Positions 44,159 through 53,076 of a stretch of 64,000 nt of DNA are shown piece after piece. Each line of letters begins with the position of its first letter. Position 1 is the stretch's first letter. This stretch comes from Arhodomonas aquaeolei DSM 8974. Its GTDB lineage: Bacteria; Pseudomonadota; Gammaproteobacteria; Nitrococcales; Nitrococcaceae. Location: positions 62,001 through 126,000 of the forward strand of contig NZ_KB894803.1 in the NCBI RefSeq assembly GCF_000374645.1. The letters run 5' to 3'. Position numbers and translations under genes: made by a program. The notes under the pieces were generated by a model that saw nothing but the letters and a program-made list of their open reading frames with translations, was not told the DNA's origin and did no database searches.

Positions 44159-44842
44159 TCAGTCCAGGCTGATCCGCAGGCCCGCGGCCGCGGCCAGCGG
44201 TGCCAGGGTCAGGGCGAGGGCGGCCATCGCGCCGAGCAGCTCGAGCTGGCCGGTCACGCCGAGCCCGGAGGCCGCGGCGTCCGCTGAGCCCGCGCCGAAG
44301 ATCAGCACCGGCACGTACAGCGGCAGCACCAGCAGCGCCAGCAGCAGCCCGCCACGGCGCACCCCCACGGTCAGCGACAGGCCGACGGCACCCAGGGCGC
44401 CGAGCACCGGTGTGCCCAGGGCGAGCCCCGCCATCAGCTGCGGCAGTGCCTGCCAGGGGTAGTGCATGAACAGCGCCAGCAGCGGCGAGACGATCACCAG
44501 CGGCAGGCCGGTGATCAGCCAGTGGGCGCAGAGCTTGGCGAGCACGAGTACGGCGAGGGGCTGGGGCGCGAGGGCGAACTGCTCCAGGGTGCCGTCCTCG
44601 AAGTCCCCGCGGAAGAGCTGCTCCATGGAGATCAGCGACGCCAGCAGCGCCGCGACCCAGATCACCCCGGGGGAGATCTGGCGCAGGGTCTCCGAGGCCG
44701 CGCTCACCGCGAGGGGGAAGAGGCTCGCGATCATCACGAAGAAGATCACCGGATTGGCGAGCTCCCCGGGGGCGCGCAGGGCCAGGGAGAGGTCCCGGCG
44801 CAGTACCGCCAGGAAGGCCGGCACGAGGCGGATCTCATCCAT
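44159..44842 (-). CDS. ccmB: heme ABC exporter permease CcmB
   Basis: This 227-residue permease has six hydrophobic helices and matches CcmB in length and pattern (FLAVLRRDLSLALRAPGEL at the start, SMEQLFRGDFEDGTLEQF near residue 72). With CcmA it forms the ATP-driven part of the CcmABCD complex that releases holo-CcmE. Its start overlaps ccmA by 8 bp. Both are separated from ccmCDEFGHI by 2.2 kb and lie on the opposite strand. Confidence 0.94.
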   Translation of the reverse strand: MDEIRLVPAFLAVLRRDLSLALRAPGELANPVIFFVMIASLFPLAVSAASETLRQISPGVIWVAALLASLISMEQLFRGDFEDGTLEQFALAPQPLAVLVLAKLCAHWLITGLPLVIVSPLLALFMHYPWQALPQLMAGLALGTPVLGALGAVGLSLTVGVRRGGLLLALLVLPLYVPVLIFGAGSADAAASGLGVTGQLELLGAMAALALTLAPLAAAAGLRISLD

Positions 44843-45446
44843 GGCCGAGCTCCAGGTGGCGCAGGTTCACGCCCTCGAGCATGACCGGCTGGTGGGAGGT
44901 CATCACGGTGATGCCCCCCGCGGCGGCGTGCTCGGCGAGCCGCGCCTCGAGCGCCTCCACCGCGTGGCGGTCGAGGGCGGTGTAGGGCTCGTCCAGGATC
45001 CAGGCGCTGGCCGGCTCGATGAGCAGCCGTGCCAGCATGACCCGGCGGCGCTGGCCGGCGGAGAGGTGGCGGCAGGGCGTGTCCAGGCGCTCGCCAAGAC
45101 CCATGCGGGTGAGCGCGGCATCGCGGTCACCCTCGCCGCCGTGGAGGCTGGCGAACACCCGCAGGTTCTCCCGAGGGGTGAGCTCCAGCTTGATTCCGGG
45201 CTGGTGGCCGATCCAGATCAGTGCCTGACGGTAAGTGCCGCCGTCGCGGCGGACGTTCCCGCCGGCCCAGTGCACGCTGCCCTCCTCGGGCAGGGTGAGA
45301 CCGGCGAGGGTGCGCAGCAACGTGGTCTTGCCGCTGCCGTTGGGGCCGGCGACCAGCAGCACCTCCCCCGGCGCCACCGTGAGGTCGAGTCCGTCGATGA
45401 GCACGGTCTCCCCGCGGGAGACCACGAGTTCCCTGGCTTCCAGCAC
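44835..45446 (-). CDS. ccmA: heme ABC exporter ATP-binding protein CcmA
   Basis: This 203-residue ABC ATPase has Walker A GPNGSGKTT (near residue 35), the family-specific signature LSAGQRRRVMLARLL and Walker B AWILDEPYTALD. It is short, as CcmA proteins are. It is the first gene of a two-gene unit with ccmB. Its promoter must lie in the 194-bp spacer 45447-45640, where a perfect 7-bp hairpin (45509-45527) is the only structure noticed. Confidence 0.94.
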   Translation of the reverse strand: MLEARELVVSRGETVLIDGLDLTVAPGEVLLVAGPNGSGKTTLLRTLAGLTLPEEGSVHWAGGNVRRDGGTYRQALIWIGHQPGIKLELTPRENLRVFASLHGGEGDRDAALTRMGLGERLDTPCRHLSAGQRRRVMLARLLIEPASAWILDEPYTALDRHAVEALEARLAEHAAAGGITVMTSHQPVMLEGVNLRHLELGHG

Positions 45447-45640
45447 CGTTTCCGCCTGTGCCCCTGATCCGGTCGCAAGGTTACCACCTGGTGTCCGGAT
45501 TCATAAGTCCTCGCCCGTCCGGCGAGGGCGTGGTGGCCTCGCGACGAGCCGGGTCGATGCGCCGGGGCGTCGTCGTGTGACGGGTCATTCCGGGGCCCGT
45601 CCCCCCGTCGCGGTCGCCGATCACGGGAACGGGCACGCTG

Positions 45641-48400
45641 CTACCAGAGCAGGGTCAGACCGCCCTGGACACGCCCGGCGACGGCATCGCCGCTGGCGGC
45701 GACACGTGAGCCGAAATAGGCGGTCAGGTTCTCGCCGAGCTGCAGCCGGGCCTGCAGTGCCGCGCTGCCGGTGTGCTCACCGGCATCGGGGGCGCGTACG
45801 CTCCAGCTGGCACCGTGGAGCGTGTTGGTCATCGGCGCGAGCCGGTCGTCGTCCGGCGTGTAGTGCCAGTCCGCGCTGGCGCGCAGGGCCATGGGGTGGC
45901 CGAAGGCCTGGACGTCGGCCTCCGCGGCCATGCCGACGCGCAGCTGTGTGACCACCTCGCTGTAGCCGTCCTGGCTGACCGTCACCGCGGGATCGCCGTC
46001 CTCGGTGAAGCCGTCGCGTCGGGCGCGTTCCGCCGAGAATCCCACCCGGGGGGTGAGGGTGACGCTGTCCAGGTGCACGCTGTGGCCGGCCTCGAGGTCG
46101 AGGGACAGGGTATGGCCGTCCACGTCCGAGCGCGCTTTCGCGCGGCCGGCGGCGAGGTCCACGTGGCGGCTGGTCTCGTATCGGTCGTCCGAGCCGCCGG
46201 CGGTGAAGGCCAGGTAGTTGTTGTCGGCGGCGATGCGGCCGTAGGCGAGCAGCTGGTAGGAGCGCAGATCGGCGCTGCCGGTGTCGTCCCGCCAGACGTC
46301 GGTATCGGCGACGCCGACGCCGATGCCGAATCGGGCGGTGTCGCTGCGGTGCAGATCGAGGCCGCCGTAGATCGCGCCCGTGCGGCTGCCGTAGCCCTCG
46401 GTGGCGTTATCGTCGTCCACGTGGGTCCACTCTCCGGCCACGTCGACCCACAGGCCTGACGGCGAGACCAGTCCCTCCGGCGTGGTGGCGGCGTCTTCCG
46501 TGCCGTGGGTGAGGGCCCCGGTCGCCCCTCGCGTGGCGCTCGTGGCATGGGCGATCATGCCGTCGCGCACCAGCTCGCGGGCCCTGCGGGACGCGGTCAT
46601 CGCGACGGGATGGATGTCGGCGGCGGTCTGCTCGAAGGCCTGCGTGATCCCTTCCGAGGACAGCCCGGCGAGCCGTGTGAACAGCGCCCCGGTGACGCCG
46701 TCGTCCGCGTTGGCGCCGTCCACGGGACGGATCCCGTCGAGCGCGCGTGCCGCGGCGACCGCGTTGTTCCGCCCGTTGGTGGCCACGGTGTCGGCGTAGC
46801 GCTGGGGGGTCACCGCCAGGGTCACGTCGTTCGGGTTGTAGAGCACCACGAAGCGGGTGTCGGCGGGCAGGCCGGCCGCGGGCTGGACCAGGGTGTCGTA
46901 GGTCCCGGTCACGCCGCCCTCGGCCTCCACGACCCGGAACAGGTCGCCGACCGCCGGGGAGAAGGTGTTGTCGGCGTCGCCGGGGATGCCGCGGAGCTGT
47001 GCGGTGATGGTGCCGTCCGCGGTGTAGACGCTGTTCGCACCGGTGAGCAGCACGCGGTCGTAGTTGCCGGCGCCCGTGCCGGTCCCGTAGCCGTCGATCT
47101 CGACGACGTAGTTGCTGCCGTCCATCTGGGTGACGCTGCCCGTGACCGTGAGGGTGCCGGGGGAGTTGCCCGGGGCGAGCGTGCCCGTCACCGAGATGTC
47201 GCCGCGCACGTGGCCGGAGCCGCCCATCGTGCCGTCGCCGTCCACCCACACGTTGCCATCGAAGCCGGCGTTGAACGCCAGCTCGCCCTCGTGCACGCAG
47301 GCCCCGACGTCGTTGGCGCCGTCGCTGCGCAGGTCGAGCCGGCCGCTGCCGTTCTTGGTCAGGCAGCTGGACCCGCCGACCGCGCCGGAGAGGGTGACGT
47401 CGTTGGCGCCGGTGTCGAACACGGATGTCCCGTCGGTGGCCGCGAATCGGATGTCGTGGGTCAGTGTCCCGCCGCCGAGCGCCTCCGCCGTGGCATCGCC
47501 GATGACGAGGGAGGCCGAGGCGCCGCCGAGGGCGTCGTCGCCCGAAAAGGCAAGGGTTCCGGCGTGCACCACGGTATCGCCGGTCAGGCCCGAGTTGTCT
47601 CCCGTAAGGGTGAGCGTGCCGTTGCCGCGCTTGTTGAGGGTGCCGTTGCCGCTCATGGCCCCGGAGAATGTCGAGTCGTGGCCATTGGTGTCGATGGTGC
47701 CGCCGTTGCCGGTGACGGTGAAGTCGTTGGTCACGCCGGCATCGGTGGTCACCTGCAGGGTGCCGCCGTCGAACGTCGGGTTGACCGCGTCGTTGGAGAG
47801 CTCGTCGGTGGTGTAGCTACCCTGCGAGGTATCGATGTCCGGCGTGGCGCCCCCGACGCTGACCAATCCGCCGTCGGCCCCGATCGCGAACGAGCCGTTG
47901 TTGATTGCCGGGTCCGAGGGTTCCCAGTCCTGGGAGAGACTGGAGCTCGCGTCGTAGCCGAAGGTGTAGGCGCCGGCGAGGATGTCCGAGAAGAGCACCG
48001 ACTGGAACGCAAAGATGCCGTCGCCCTGGCAGCTCGCATCACCGCTGAGATCGCCTGTTTCGGGGGTGCACTCGTCGGGCCAGAAGTAGTTCTCGCCGGC
48101 CACCAGTCCATCGGGTACGGTGCCGTCGGCTACGCCGTTGAAGCCGGGGACCAGGGTGAACGCCTGGTTGTCGACGAGGTTGCTGTCCGCGTCGTAGAGG
48201 TCCAGCGAGCCTTCCGCCTGGCCCACCGTCGGATGCCAGCTACCGTAGTAAACGGTGACGTCGAACCGGTCCGCGCCGGATCCGTCCGATATGATGAACC
48301 CCAGTGAATCGGTGTGTGCGAGGCCGTAGCCCGGTGTCAGCAACGTGCCCGCGAACAGGGCATACGTGGCCAGTCTTGTCCTGTGCAGTCGGAATGCCAT
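45641..48400 (-). CDS. autotransporter (type Va) outer-membrane protein
   Basis: This 919-residue protein has a signal peptide (about 1-28, cleavage near GLAHTD) and an N-terminal about 150-residue domain of unknown type (GSGADRFDVTVYYGSWHP, YFWPDECTPETGD, with paired cysteines). Then comes a beta-helix passenger (about 200-560) with autotransporter-associated repeats (NKRGNGTLTLTGDNSGLTG, HEGELAFNAGF, TLAPGNSPGTL). The C-terminal beta-barrel (about 640-919) ends in the aromatic residue W (GGLTLLW), needed for BAM recognition. No protease or esterase motif is visible, so adhesion is the likely role. The start ATG at 48400 follows GGAGGGGGGG. A 15-bp perfect palindrome lies about 100 bp upstream. 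Confidence 0.88.
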   Translation of the reverse strand: MAFRLHRTRLATYALFAGTLLTPGYGLAHTDSLGFIISDGSGADRFDVTVYYGSWHPTVGQAEGSLDLYDADSNLVDNQAFTLVPGFNGVADGTVPDGLVAGENYFWPDECTPETGDLSGDASCQGDGIFAFQSVLFSDILAGAYTFGYDASSSLSQDWEPSDPAINNGSFAIGADGGLVSVGGATPDIDTSQGSYTTDELSNDAVNPTFDGGTLQVTTDAGVTNDFTVTGNGGTIDTNGHDSTFSGAMSGNGTLNKRGNGTLTLTGDNSGLTGDTVVHAGTLAFSGDDALGGASASLVIGDATAEALGGGTLTHDIRFAATDGTSVFDTGANDVTLSGAVGGSSCLTKNGSGRLDLRSDGANDVGACVHEGELAFNAGFDGNVWVDGDGTMGGSGHVRGDISVTGTLAPGNSPGTLTVTGSVTQMDGSNYVVEIDGYGTGTGAGNYDRVLLTGANSVYTADGTITAQLRGIPGDADNTFSPAVGDLFRVVEAEGGVTGTYDTLVQPAAGLPADTRFVVLYNPNDVTLAVTPQRYADTVATNGRNNAVAAARALDGIRPVDGANADDGVTGALFTRLAGLSSEGITQAFEQTAADIHPVAMTASRRARELVRDGMIAHATSATRGATGALTHGTEDAATTPEGLVSPSGLWVDVAGEWTHVDDDNATEGYGSRTGAIYGGLDLHRSDTARFGIGVGVADTDVWRDDTGSADLRSYQLLAYGRIAADNNYLAFTAGGSDDRYETSRHVDLAAGRAKARSDVDGHTLSLDLEAGHSVHLDSVTLTPRVGFSAERARRDGFTEDGDPAVTVSQDGYSEVVTQLRVGMAAEADVQAFGHPMALRASADWHYTPDDDRLAPMTNTLHGASWSVRAPDAGEHTGSAALQARLQLGENLTAYFGSRVAASGDAVAGRVQGGLTLLW

Positions 48401-48500
48401 CCCCTTGGCCCCCCCTCCGTCTCGTAGTAATCAATTGGCGTTCGCCGGCGAGTGCCCGCGGCAAACGCGCAATTATTGCCGGCCCCGGGGGAGGGGGGTA

Positions 48501-48515
48501 TCAGGGATTCCCTGA
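48501..48515. promoter_or_regulatory. 15-bp perfect palindrome upstream of autotransporter
   Basis: TCAGGGATTCCCTGA is a perfect 7+1+7 palindrome in an AT-rich patch about 100 bp before the autotransporter start. A second palindrome, GCAATTATTGC, lies at 48469-48479. Both are plausible operators; the regulator is unknown. Confidence 0.45.
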
Positions 48516-48552
48516 AATAGAATCAATTAATGGAGGTCCGGGGTGCCGGGGG

Positions 48553-49341
48553 CTACAGCCCCCGGACCATGCCGCCGTCGACGAGCATCGACTGGCTGGT
48601 GACGTAGCTGTTCCCAGGCGAGGCGAGGTAGGTGACCGTGCGGGCGAACTCCGCGGGCTCGGCGTAGCGGCCCAGGGGGATGCGCCCGGCGCTCTCGGCG
48701 CGGATCTCGGCCTCGTCGCGGCCCTGCTTGCGGGCCTGGGCCGCGTCCAGGGTGCGCACGCGCTCCGTGTCCACCCGGCCGGGGCCGACGATGTTGACCA
48801 GCACGCCGTCACCGGCGAGCTCTGCGGCGAGGCTCTTGGCGAGCCCGAGCAGCCCGGCACGGAAGACGTTGGAGAGCAGCAGGCCGTCGATGGGCTCGTG
48901 GATCGAGGAGCTGGCGATGAATACCACCCGCGGGGCGTCGCTCGCGCGCAGGTGGGGCAGTGCGGCGCGGATGGTGCGCACGGCGCTCAGCAGGTTGAGC
49001 TCGAAGGCGCCCTGCCAGTCCGCGTCGGTGAAGTCGTCGAACCGTCCCGGCGGCGGCCCGCCGGCATTGGTGACCAGGCTGTCGATGGCGCCGAAGCGCG
49101 CCACGGCGGCGTCGATCAGCGCCTCGATGTCGCCGCTGCGGGTGATGTCGGCGGCGACGCCCAGGGTCTCGGCGCCGGTCTCGGCCTCGATGCGTTCGGC
49201 GGCCTCGCGCACGGCCTCGGCGTCGCGGCTGGCGAGGACCACGCGGGCACCCTCGCTGGCGAGCGCGTGGGCGGTGGCGTAGCCCAGGCCGCGGCTGGCG
49301 GCGAGGACGACGGCGGTGCGTCCGGTGAGCTGAAGGTCCAT
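48553..49341 (-). CDS. SDR-family oxidoreductase lacking the YxxxK motif
   Basis: This 262-residue short-chain dehydrogenase-like protein keeps the nucleotide loop (ASRGLGYATAHALA) and the NAGG strand. At the catalytic position, however, SNVFR replaces the usual YxxxK (in LLSNVFRAGLLGLAKSLAAEL). Tyrosine and lysine are thus both absent, so classical SDR chemistry is unlikely, or a different residue set is used. It is the last gene of the long operon from ydiJ, 27 bp after a normal SDR. A perfect GC hairpin overlaps its stop codon (48546-48565). Confidence 0.82.
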   Translation of the reverse strand: MDLQLTGRTAVVLAASRGLGYATAHALASEGARVVLASRDAEAVREAAERIEAETGAETLGVAADITRSGDIEALIDAAVARFGAIDSLVTNAGGPPPGRFDDFTDADWQGAFELNLLSAVRTIRAALPHLRASDAPRVVFIASSSIHEPIDGLLLSNVFRAGLLGLAKSLAAELAGDGVLVNIVGPGRVDTERVRTLDAAQARKQGRDEAEIRAESAGRIPLGRYAEPAEFARTVTYLASPGNSYVTSQSMLVDGGMVRGL

Positions 49342-49368
49342 CGGTATCTCCTCGTGGGGTGGGTGTTC

Positions 49369-50103
49369 CTACTCCGCGTAGATCATCCGCCGGGTCATGC
49401 CGCCGTCGACGATCATCTCCTGTGCGGTGACGAAGCCCGCCTCCGCGGAGAGGAGGTACGCCACCATCGCGGCGACGTCCTCCGGGCGGCCGACGTGGCC
49501 CGCCGGGTGCTGGGCGTGGTCCTCCGCGGTGAGGTCCTCGTGTTCCGCCGCCGCGGCGATCCAGCCCGGGCTTACCGCGTTGACCCGCACGTCCGGGCCC
49601 AGGCTCACGGCGAGGGCATGGGTCAGGGCGAGGATCCCGCCCTTGCTTGCTGCATAGGCCTCGGTGTGCGGCTCGGACTGGCGGGCGCGGGTGGAGGCGA
49701 TATTGACGATGGCGCCGCTGCCCGCGCGGAGCAGGGGTGCGGCGGCGCGGCTGCACAGGTAGGTGCCGGTGAGGTTGGTGGCGATGACCCGGTGCCAGTC
49801 CGCCACCGCCTGTGCCTCGAGGGGCCGGGCGGGGGCGCCGTGGCCGGCGTTGTTCACCAGGGCGTCGAGCCGGCCGTGGCGTGCCGAGACCGCCTCGATC
49901 AGGGCCGTGACCGCCGCCTCGTCGCCGACGTCGACGGTGATGCCGTGCGCCGCGCCGCCGAGGGCGTCCGCGGTCTCCGCCGCGCCGTCACGGTCGGCGA
50001 CGATCACCGCCATGCCGTCGGCGAGCAGCCGCGCGGCGATGGCCCGGCCGATGCCGCGGGCGGCGCCGGTGACGAGGGCGACGCGCCGATCCTGCCCGCT
50101 CAT
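49369..50103 (-). CDS. SDR-family NAD(P)-dependent oxidoreductase
   Basis: This 244-residue classical SDR has the cofactor motif TGAARGIGRA (near residue 13), an NNAGH strand, the catalytic serine in VNIASTRA and YAASK. The C-terminal VDGGM segment is typical of FabG-like sugar and alcohol dehydrogenases. It lies 30 bp after the amidohydrolase and before the YxxxK-less SDR. In this operon it probably oxidises a hydroxyl of the imported acid or sugar before lactone hydrolysis. The substrate is unknown. Confidence 0.88.
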   Translation of the reverse strand: MSGQDRRVALVTGAARGIGRAIAARLLADGMAVIVADRDGAAETADALGGAAHGITVDVGDEAAVTALIEAVSARHGRLDALVNNAGHGAPARPLEAQAVADWHRVIATNLTGTYLCSRAAAPLLRAGSGAIVNIASTRARQSEPHTEAYAASKGGILALTHALAVSLGPDVRVNAVSPGWIAAAAEHEDLTAEDHAQHPAGHVGRPEDVAAMVAYLLSAEAGFVTAQEMIVDGGMTRRMIYAE

Positions 50104-50133
50104 GCCTGCCTCCCGGATGATCCGTGTGCGGTG

Positions 50134-51021
50134 TCAGCCGAAACCGTACAGCCTTGCCGGGTTGTCCACCAGTATCGCCCGCCGCCCGGCCTCGTCCGGG
50201 ACCAGGCGCAGGAACTCGTCGACCAGGTCGCCGTCGTTGGGCATGGGCCCGGGGAGCTGCACGTGGGGCCAGTCCGTGCCGAACACGCAGCGCGACGGGC
50301 CGGCCTCGCGCAGGGCATGGAAGAACGGCTCGACGTCCGTGAACGGCGCGCGCTCCTGCGCGCTGATGCGGTTCGGCCCGGTGAGCTTGGCCCAGGTATT
50401 GCCGTCGGCGACCAGGTCCACCAGTGCCCGGAAGCCCGGATCGCCGGTGCCGCGGCCGGCGGGGACGTGACCCATGTGGTCCACCACGCTCGGCACGGGC
50501 AGGGCGCTCAGCCGCTCCGCCAGGCGCTCGAAGCGCGAGACGTCGACGAGGAACTGGATGTGCCAGCCCAGCCCGGCGATGCGCCCGGCCAGCGTCTGGA
50601 CGTCGTCGAAGGTGATCCCGCCGGGGAAGACCAGGTTGATGCGGATGCCGCGGACCCCGAGCGTGTGCATGCGCTCCAGGCTCGCATCGTCCACGTCCCG
50701 GTCGACCACCGCGATGCCGCGCCACTCGATGGGGTCGCCGGCGCCACCGGCCGCCGCCAGGGTGTCGAGCATGCGGCGGTTGTCGGTGCCATAGACACTC
50801 GGCTGCACGAGCACCGCCCGCTGGAAGCCGAGGGTGGTCAGCAGCCGGCGGTAGGCGGTCTCGTCCGCGTCCGGCGGGGTGTAGCCCCGCGGGGTCTGGT
50901 AGGGGTAGTCCGCCTGGGGCCCGAAGAGGTGCGCGTGGGTGTCGCAGGCCCCCGCCGGCAGCGGCGTGGCCGGTGCATGCGGGGCCGGGTCCGGTCCGGG
51001 GATGTCGGGGGGTGTGGTCAT
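50134..51021 (-). CDS. amidohydrolase-family (COG3618) lactonase-like protein
   Basis: This 295-residue TIM-barrel hydrolase has the metal motif DTHAHLF near residue 27, QPSVYGTDNRRMLD, the VDHMGH strand and the conserved FGTDWPH near residue 246. This pattern matches 2-pyrone-dicarboxylate lactonase, galactarolactone isomerase and similar sugar-acid lactone enzymes. It overlaps the GntR gene by 4 bp (ATGA). With a TRAP importer, dehydrogenases and a 2-hydroxyacid-type oxidase in the same operon, action on a sugar-acid lactone is plausible but not proven. Confidence 0.85.
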   Translation of the reverse strand: MTTPPDIPGPDPAPHAPATPLPAGACDTHAHLFGPQADYPYQTPRGYTPPDADETAYRRLLTTLGFQRAVLVQPSVYGTDNRRMLDTLAAAGGAGDPIEWRGIAVVDRDVDDASLERMHTLGVRGIRINLVFPGGITFDDVQTLAGRIAGLGWHIQFLVDVSRFERLAERLSALPVPSVVDHMGHVPAGRGTGDPGFRALVDLVADGNTWAKLTGPNRISAQERAPFTDVEPFFHALREAGPSRCVFGTDWPHVQLPGPMPNDGDLVDEFLRLVPDEAGRRAILVDNPARLYGFG

Positions 51022-51734
51022 ATCTGCGTCTCCCTGGCGTCGGTGCGGGCGAGGCCCAGCCGGCGCATGGCGTTGGTCAGGTGTACGCGCATCGCCGCCC
51101 GTGCCTCCTCCGGTTCGCGGGCGAGAATGGCGTCGAGGATCGCACGGTGCTCGGCCTGCACCGCCTGGGCCCGGCCGGAGATACGGGCGGTGTTGGAGCG
51201 GGCGGCGGTGATGGACTCCATCACCCGCGGGTAAAAGAACGAGAGGAACTCGGGGAAAAAGCGGTTGCCCGTGGCCTCCGCGATGGCCCGGTGAAAGGCC
51301 AGGTCGTGACGGGCGCCGGGGCGGTCCTCGTGCACCGAGCGCTCCAGTGCCGCGAACGCCTCGCGCATGGCGGCGATGGCCGCCTCGTCAGCGTTGCCCG
51401 CCGCCAAAGCCGCCGCGCCGGCCTCCACCTCGCGGCGGATCTCATAGACGTGGCGCAGCTCCACCGGGTCGAGGCTGTCGCTGGACAGCGAGAATACCGG
51501 TTTCTCCGGCAGGGTCTCGGCGACGAAGGTCCCGCGGCCCTGGTGGGTCTTCACCAGCCGGGCGCGGCGAAGCTCCGCGATGGCCTCGCGCACGGCCGCG
51601 CGGCTCACCTCGAAGCGCGTCGCCAGCGCCGCCTCCGTGGGCATCCGCCCGCCGGGCTGGTGGCGGCCGTCGCGGATCTCGCGCTCGAGCACGCTGGCCA
51701 CCTCGCCGGGAAGCCGGCGGTTCGCTCGGGTCAT
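51018..51734 (-). CDS. FadR-subfamily GntR transcriptional regulator
   Basis: This 238-residue regulator has a GntR winged helix (about residues 5-70; LEREIRDGRHQPGGRMPTEA, FEVSRAAVREAIAELRRARLV) and an all-helical FCD effector domain with metal ligands (VYEIRREVEAGAA, DLAFHRAIAEATGN, EHRAILDAI). ATG at 51734 is chosen because AGGAGGGAG precedes it; an upstream ATG at 51794 lacks such a site. It sits in the middle of the catabolic operon. A perfect FadR-type operator lies at the head of that operon (57619-57629), so it most likely represses its own operon and is released by a pathway acid. Confidence 0.9.
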   Translation of the reverse strand: MTRANRRLPGEVASVLEREIRDGRHQPGGRMPTEAALATRFEVSRAAVREAIAELRRARLVKTHQGRGTFVAETLPEKPVFSLSSDSLDPVELRHVYEIRREVEAGAAALAAGNADEAAIAAMREAFAALERSVHEDRPGARHDLAFHRAIAEATGNRFFPEFLSFFYPRVMESITAARSNTARISGRAQAVQAEHRAILDAILAREPEEARAAMRVHLTNAMRRLGLARTDARETQI

Positions 51735-51795
51735 GTCTCCCTCCTGGATATCCGTACCGGGTCCCGGCGCGTTCGGGCGCCGGGACCCGGGCATC

Positions 51796-53076
51796 CTAGC
51801 CGAGCAGGCCCGGCAGCCACAGGGTGACCGCCGGGACGTAGGCGATCAGGCCCACGACGGTGATGAGCACCAGCAGGAACGGCCAGAGGTAGCGTGCCAC
51901 CGTCTCGATGCGCAGGCCGCTGATGCTGGAGGCGACGAAGATCGAGTAGCCCACCGGCGGGGTGACCATGCCGACGGCGAAGTTGATCACCACCATCGCG
52001 CCCAGCTGAATCGGGTCGAGCCCGATCTGCTGGCCCACCCCGATGAGCACGCCGCTGAGGATCACCATCGCGGAGACGTTGTCCATCACCGCGCCGAGCA
52101 CCAGCAGCATGACGTTGAGCATCAGCAGCAGTAGGATCGGGTTGGAGGTGATCGCCAGCAGCCCCTCGGTGACATGGGCCGGGATCTGCTCGCTGGCCAC
52201 GACCCAGGCGAAGCCATAGGCGACGGCGATGATGAACATGATCACCGCGGTGGTGCGCATGGAGCGCATCAGGATCGCCGGGACGCTGCGCCAGTGGAGG
52301 TCGCGGTAGAGGAACAGGCCCACCACCGCGCTGTAGAGCGCCCCCACCATGGCGGCCTCGGTGGGCGTGAACACGCCGCCGTAGATGCCGCCGAGGATGA
52401 CCACCGGCGCCATCAGTGCCCAGAAGCCCTCGCGCAGCGCGGTGAGGATCTCCCGGCCGGTGGCGCGCCGCTCCAGGGTGATGCCGCGGCGGCGGGCGTA
52501 GATCACGCTCACCAGGCAGAAGCCCCCGGCGGCGAGGAGCCCGGGGATGACGCCCGCGAGGAAGAGCTTGGCGATGGACTCCTCGGCGAGTACGCCCCAG
52601 ATCACCATGGGGATGGAGGGCGGAATCATCTGCCCGAGGGGACCGACGGCGGTGGCGAGCGCCGCGGCGTAGCCGCGCTGGTAGCCGCGCTCCTCCAGCT
52701 CGTCGACCATGATCGAGCCCACCGCGGCGGTGGTCGCCGGCGCCGAGCCGGAGATCGCGCCGAAGAAGGTGCCGGCCGCCACCGTGGACATCGACAGCCC
52801 GCCGGGGAGGTGGCCGAACAGCGTCGCCGCGACCCGTACGAGCCGCCGCGAGAGCCCGCCGGCGCTCATCAGCTCGCCGGCGAGGATGAATCCGGGAATG
52901 GCCAGGAGACTGGTGACGGTGCTCCCGGCGATGAGCCGCTGGGCGAGGATCAGCGGATTGAGGTCCGCCATCCAGATGCCCACCGCGGTGAGCAGCCCGA
53001 GCGTGAATGCGATGGGGACGCCGAGCAGCAGCAGTACGAACAGCCCGACGATCAGTACCATACCGATCTCACCCAT
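51796..53076 (-). CDS. TRAP transporter large permease (DctM)
   Basis: This 426-residue protein has about 11-12 membrane helices and DctM blocks: IAIPGFILAGELMSAGGLSRRLVR pattern near residue 58, TAVGPLGQMIPPSIPMVIWG near residue 142 and VTPPVGYSIFVASSI near the C-terminus. It overlaps dctQ by 8 bp. It forms the importer of the catabolic operon with the P and Q subunits encoded just upstream. The following gene, gntR, starts 62 bp after its stop. Confidence 0.92.
   Translation of the reverse strand: MGEIGMVLIVGLFVLLLLGVPIAFTLGLLTAVGIWMADLNPLILAQRLIAGSTVTSLLAIPGFILAGELMSAGGLSRRLVRVAATLFGHLPGGLSMSTVAAGTFFGAISGSAPATTAAVGSIMVDELEERGYQRGYAAALATAVGPLGQMIPPSIPMVIWGVLAEESIAKLFLAGVIPGLLAAGGFCLVSVIYARRRGITLERRATGREILTALREGFWALMAPVVILGGIYGGVFTPTEAAMVGALYSAVVGLFLYRDLHWRSVPAILMRSMRTTAVIMFIIAVAYGFAWVVASEQIPAHVTEGLLAITSNPILLLLMLNVMLLVLGAVMDNVSAMVILSGVLIGVGQQIGLDPIQLGAMVVINFAVGMVTPPVGYSIFVASSISGLRIETVARYLWPFLLVLITVVGLIAYVPAVTLWLPGLLG

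Noticed and set aside
46505-51234. Two very long plus-strand frames (about 600 and 976 codons) opposite the autotransporter and SDR genes
   Set aside because: No recognisable domain, arginine/glycine-rich antisense composition, and they span several real genes and an intergenic promoter.
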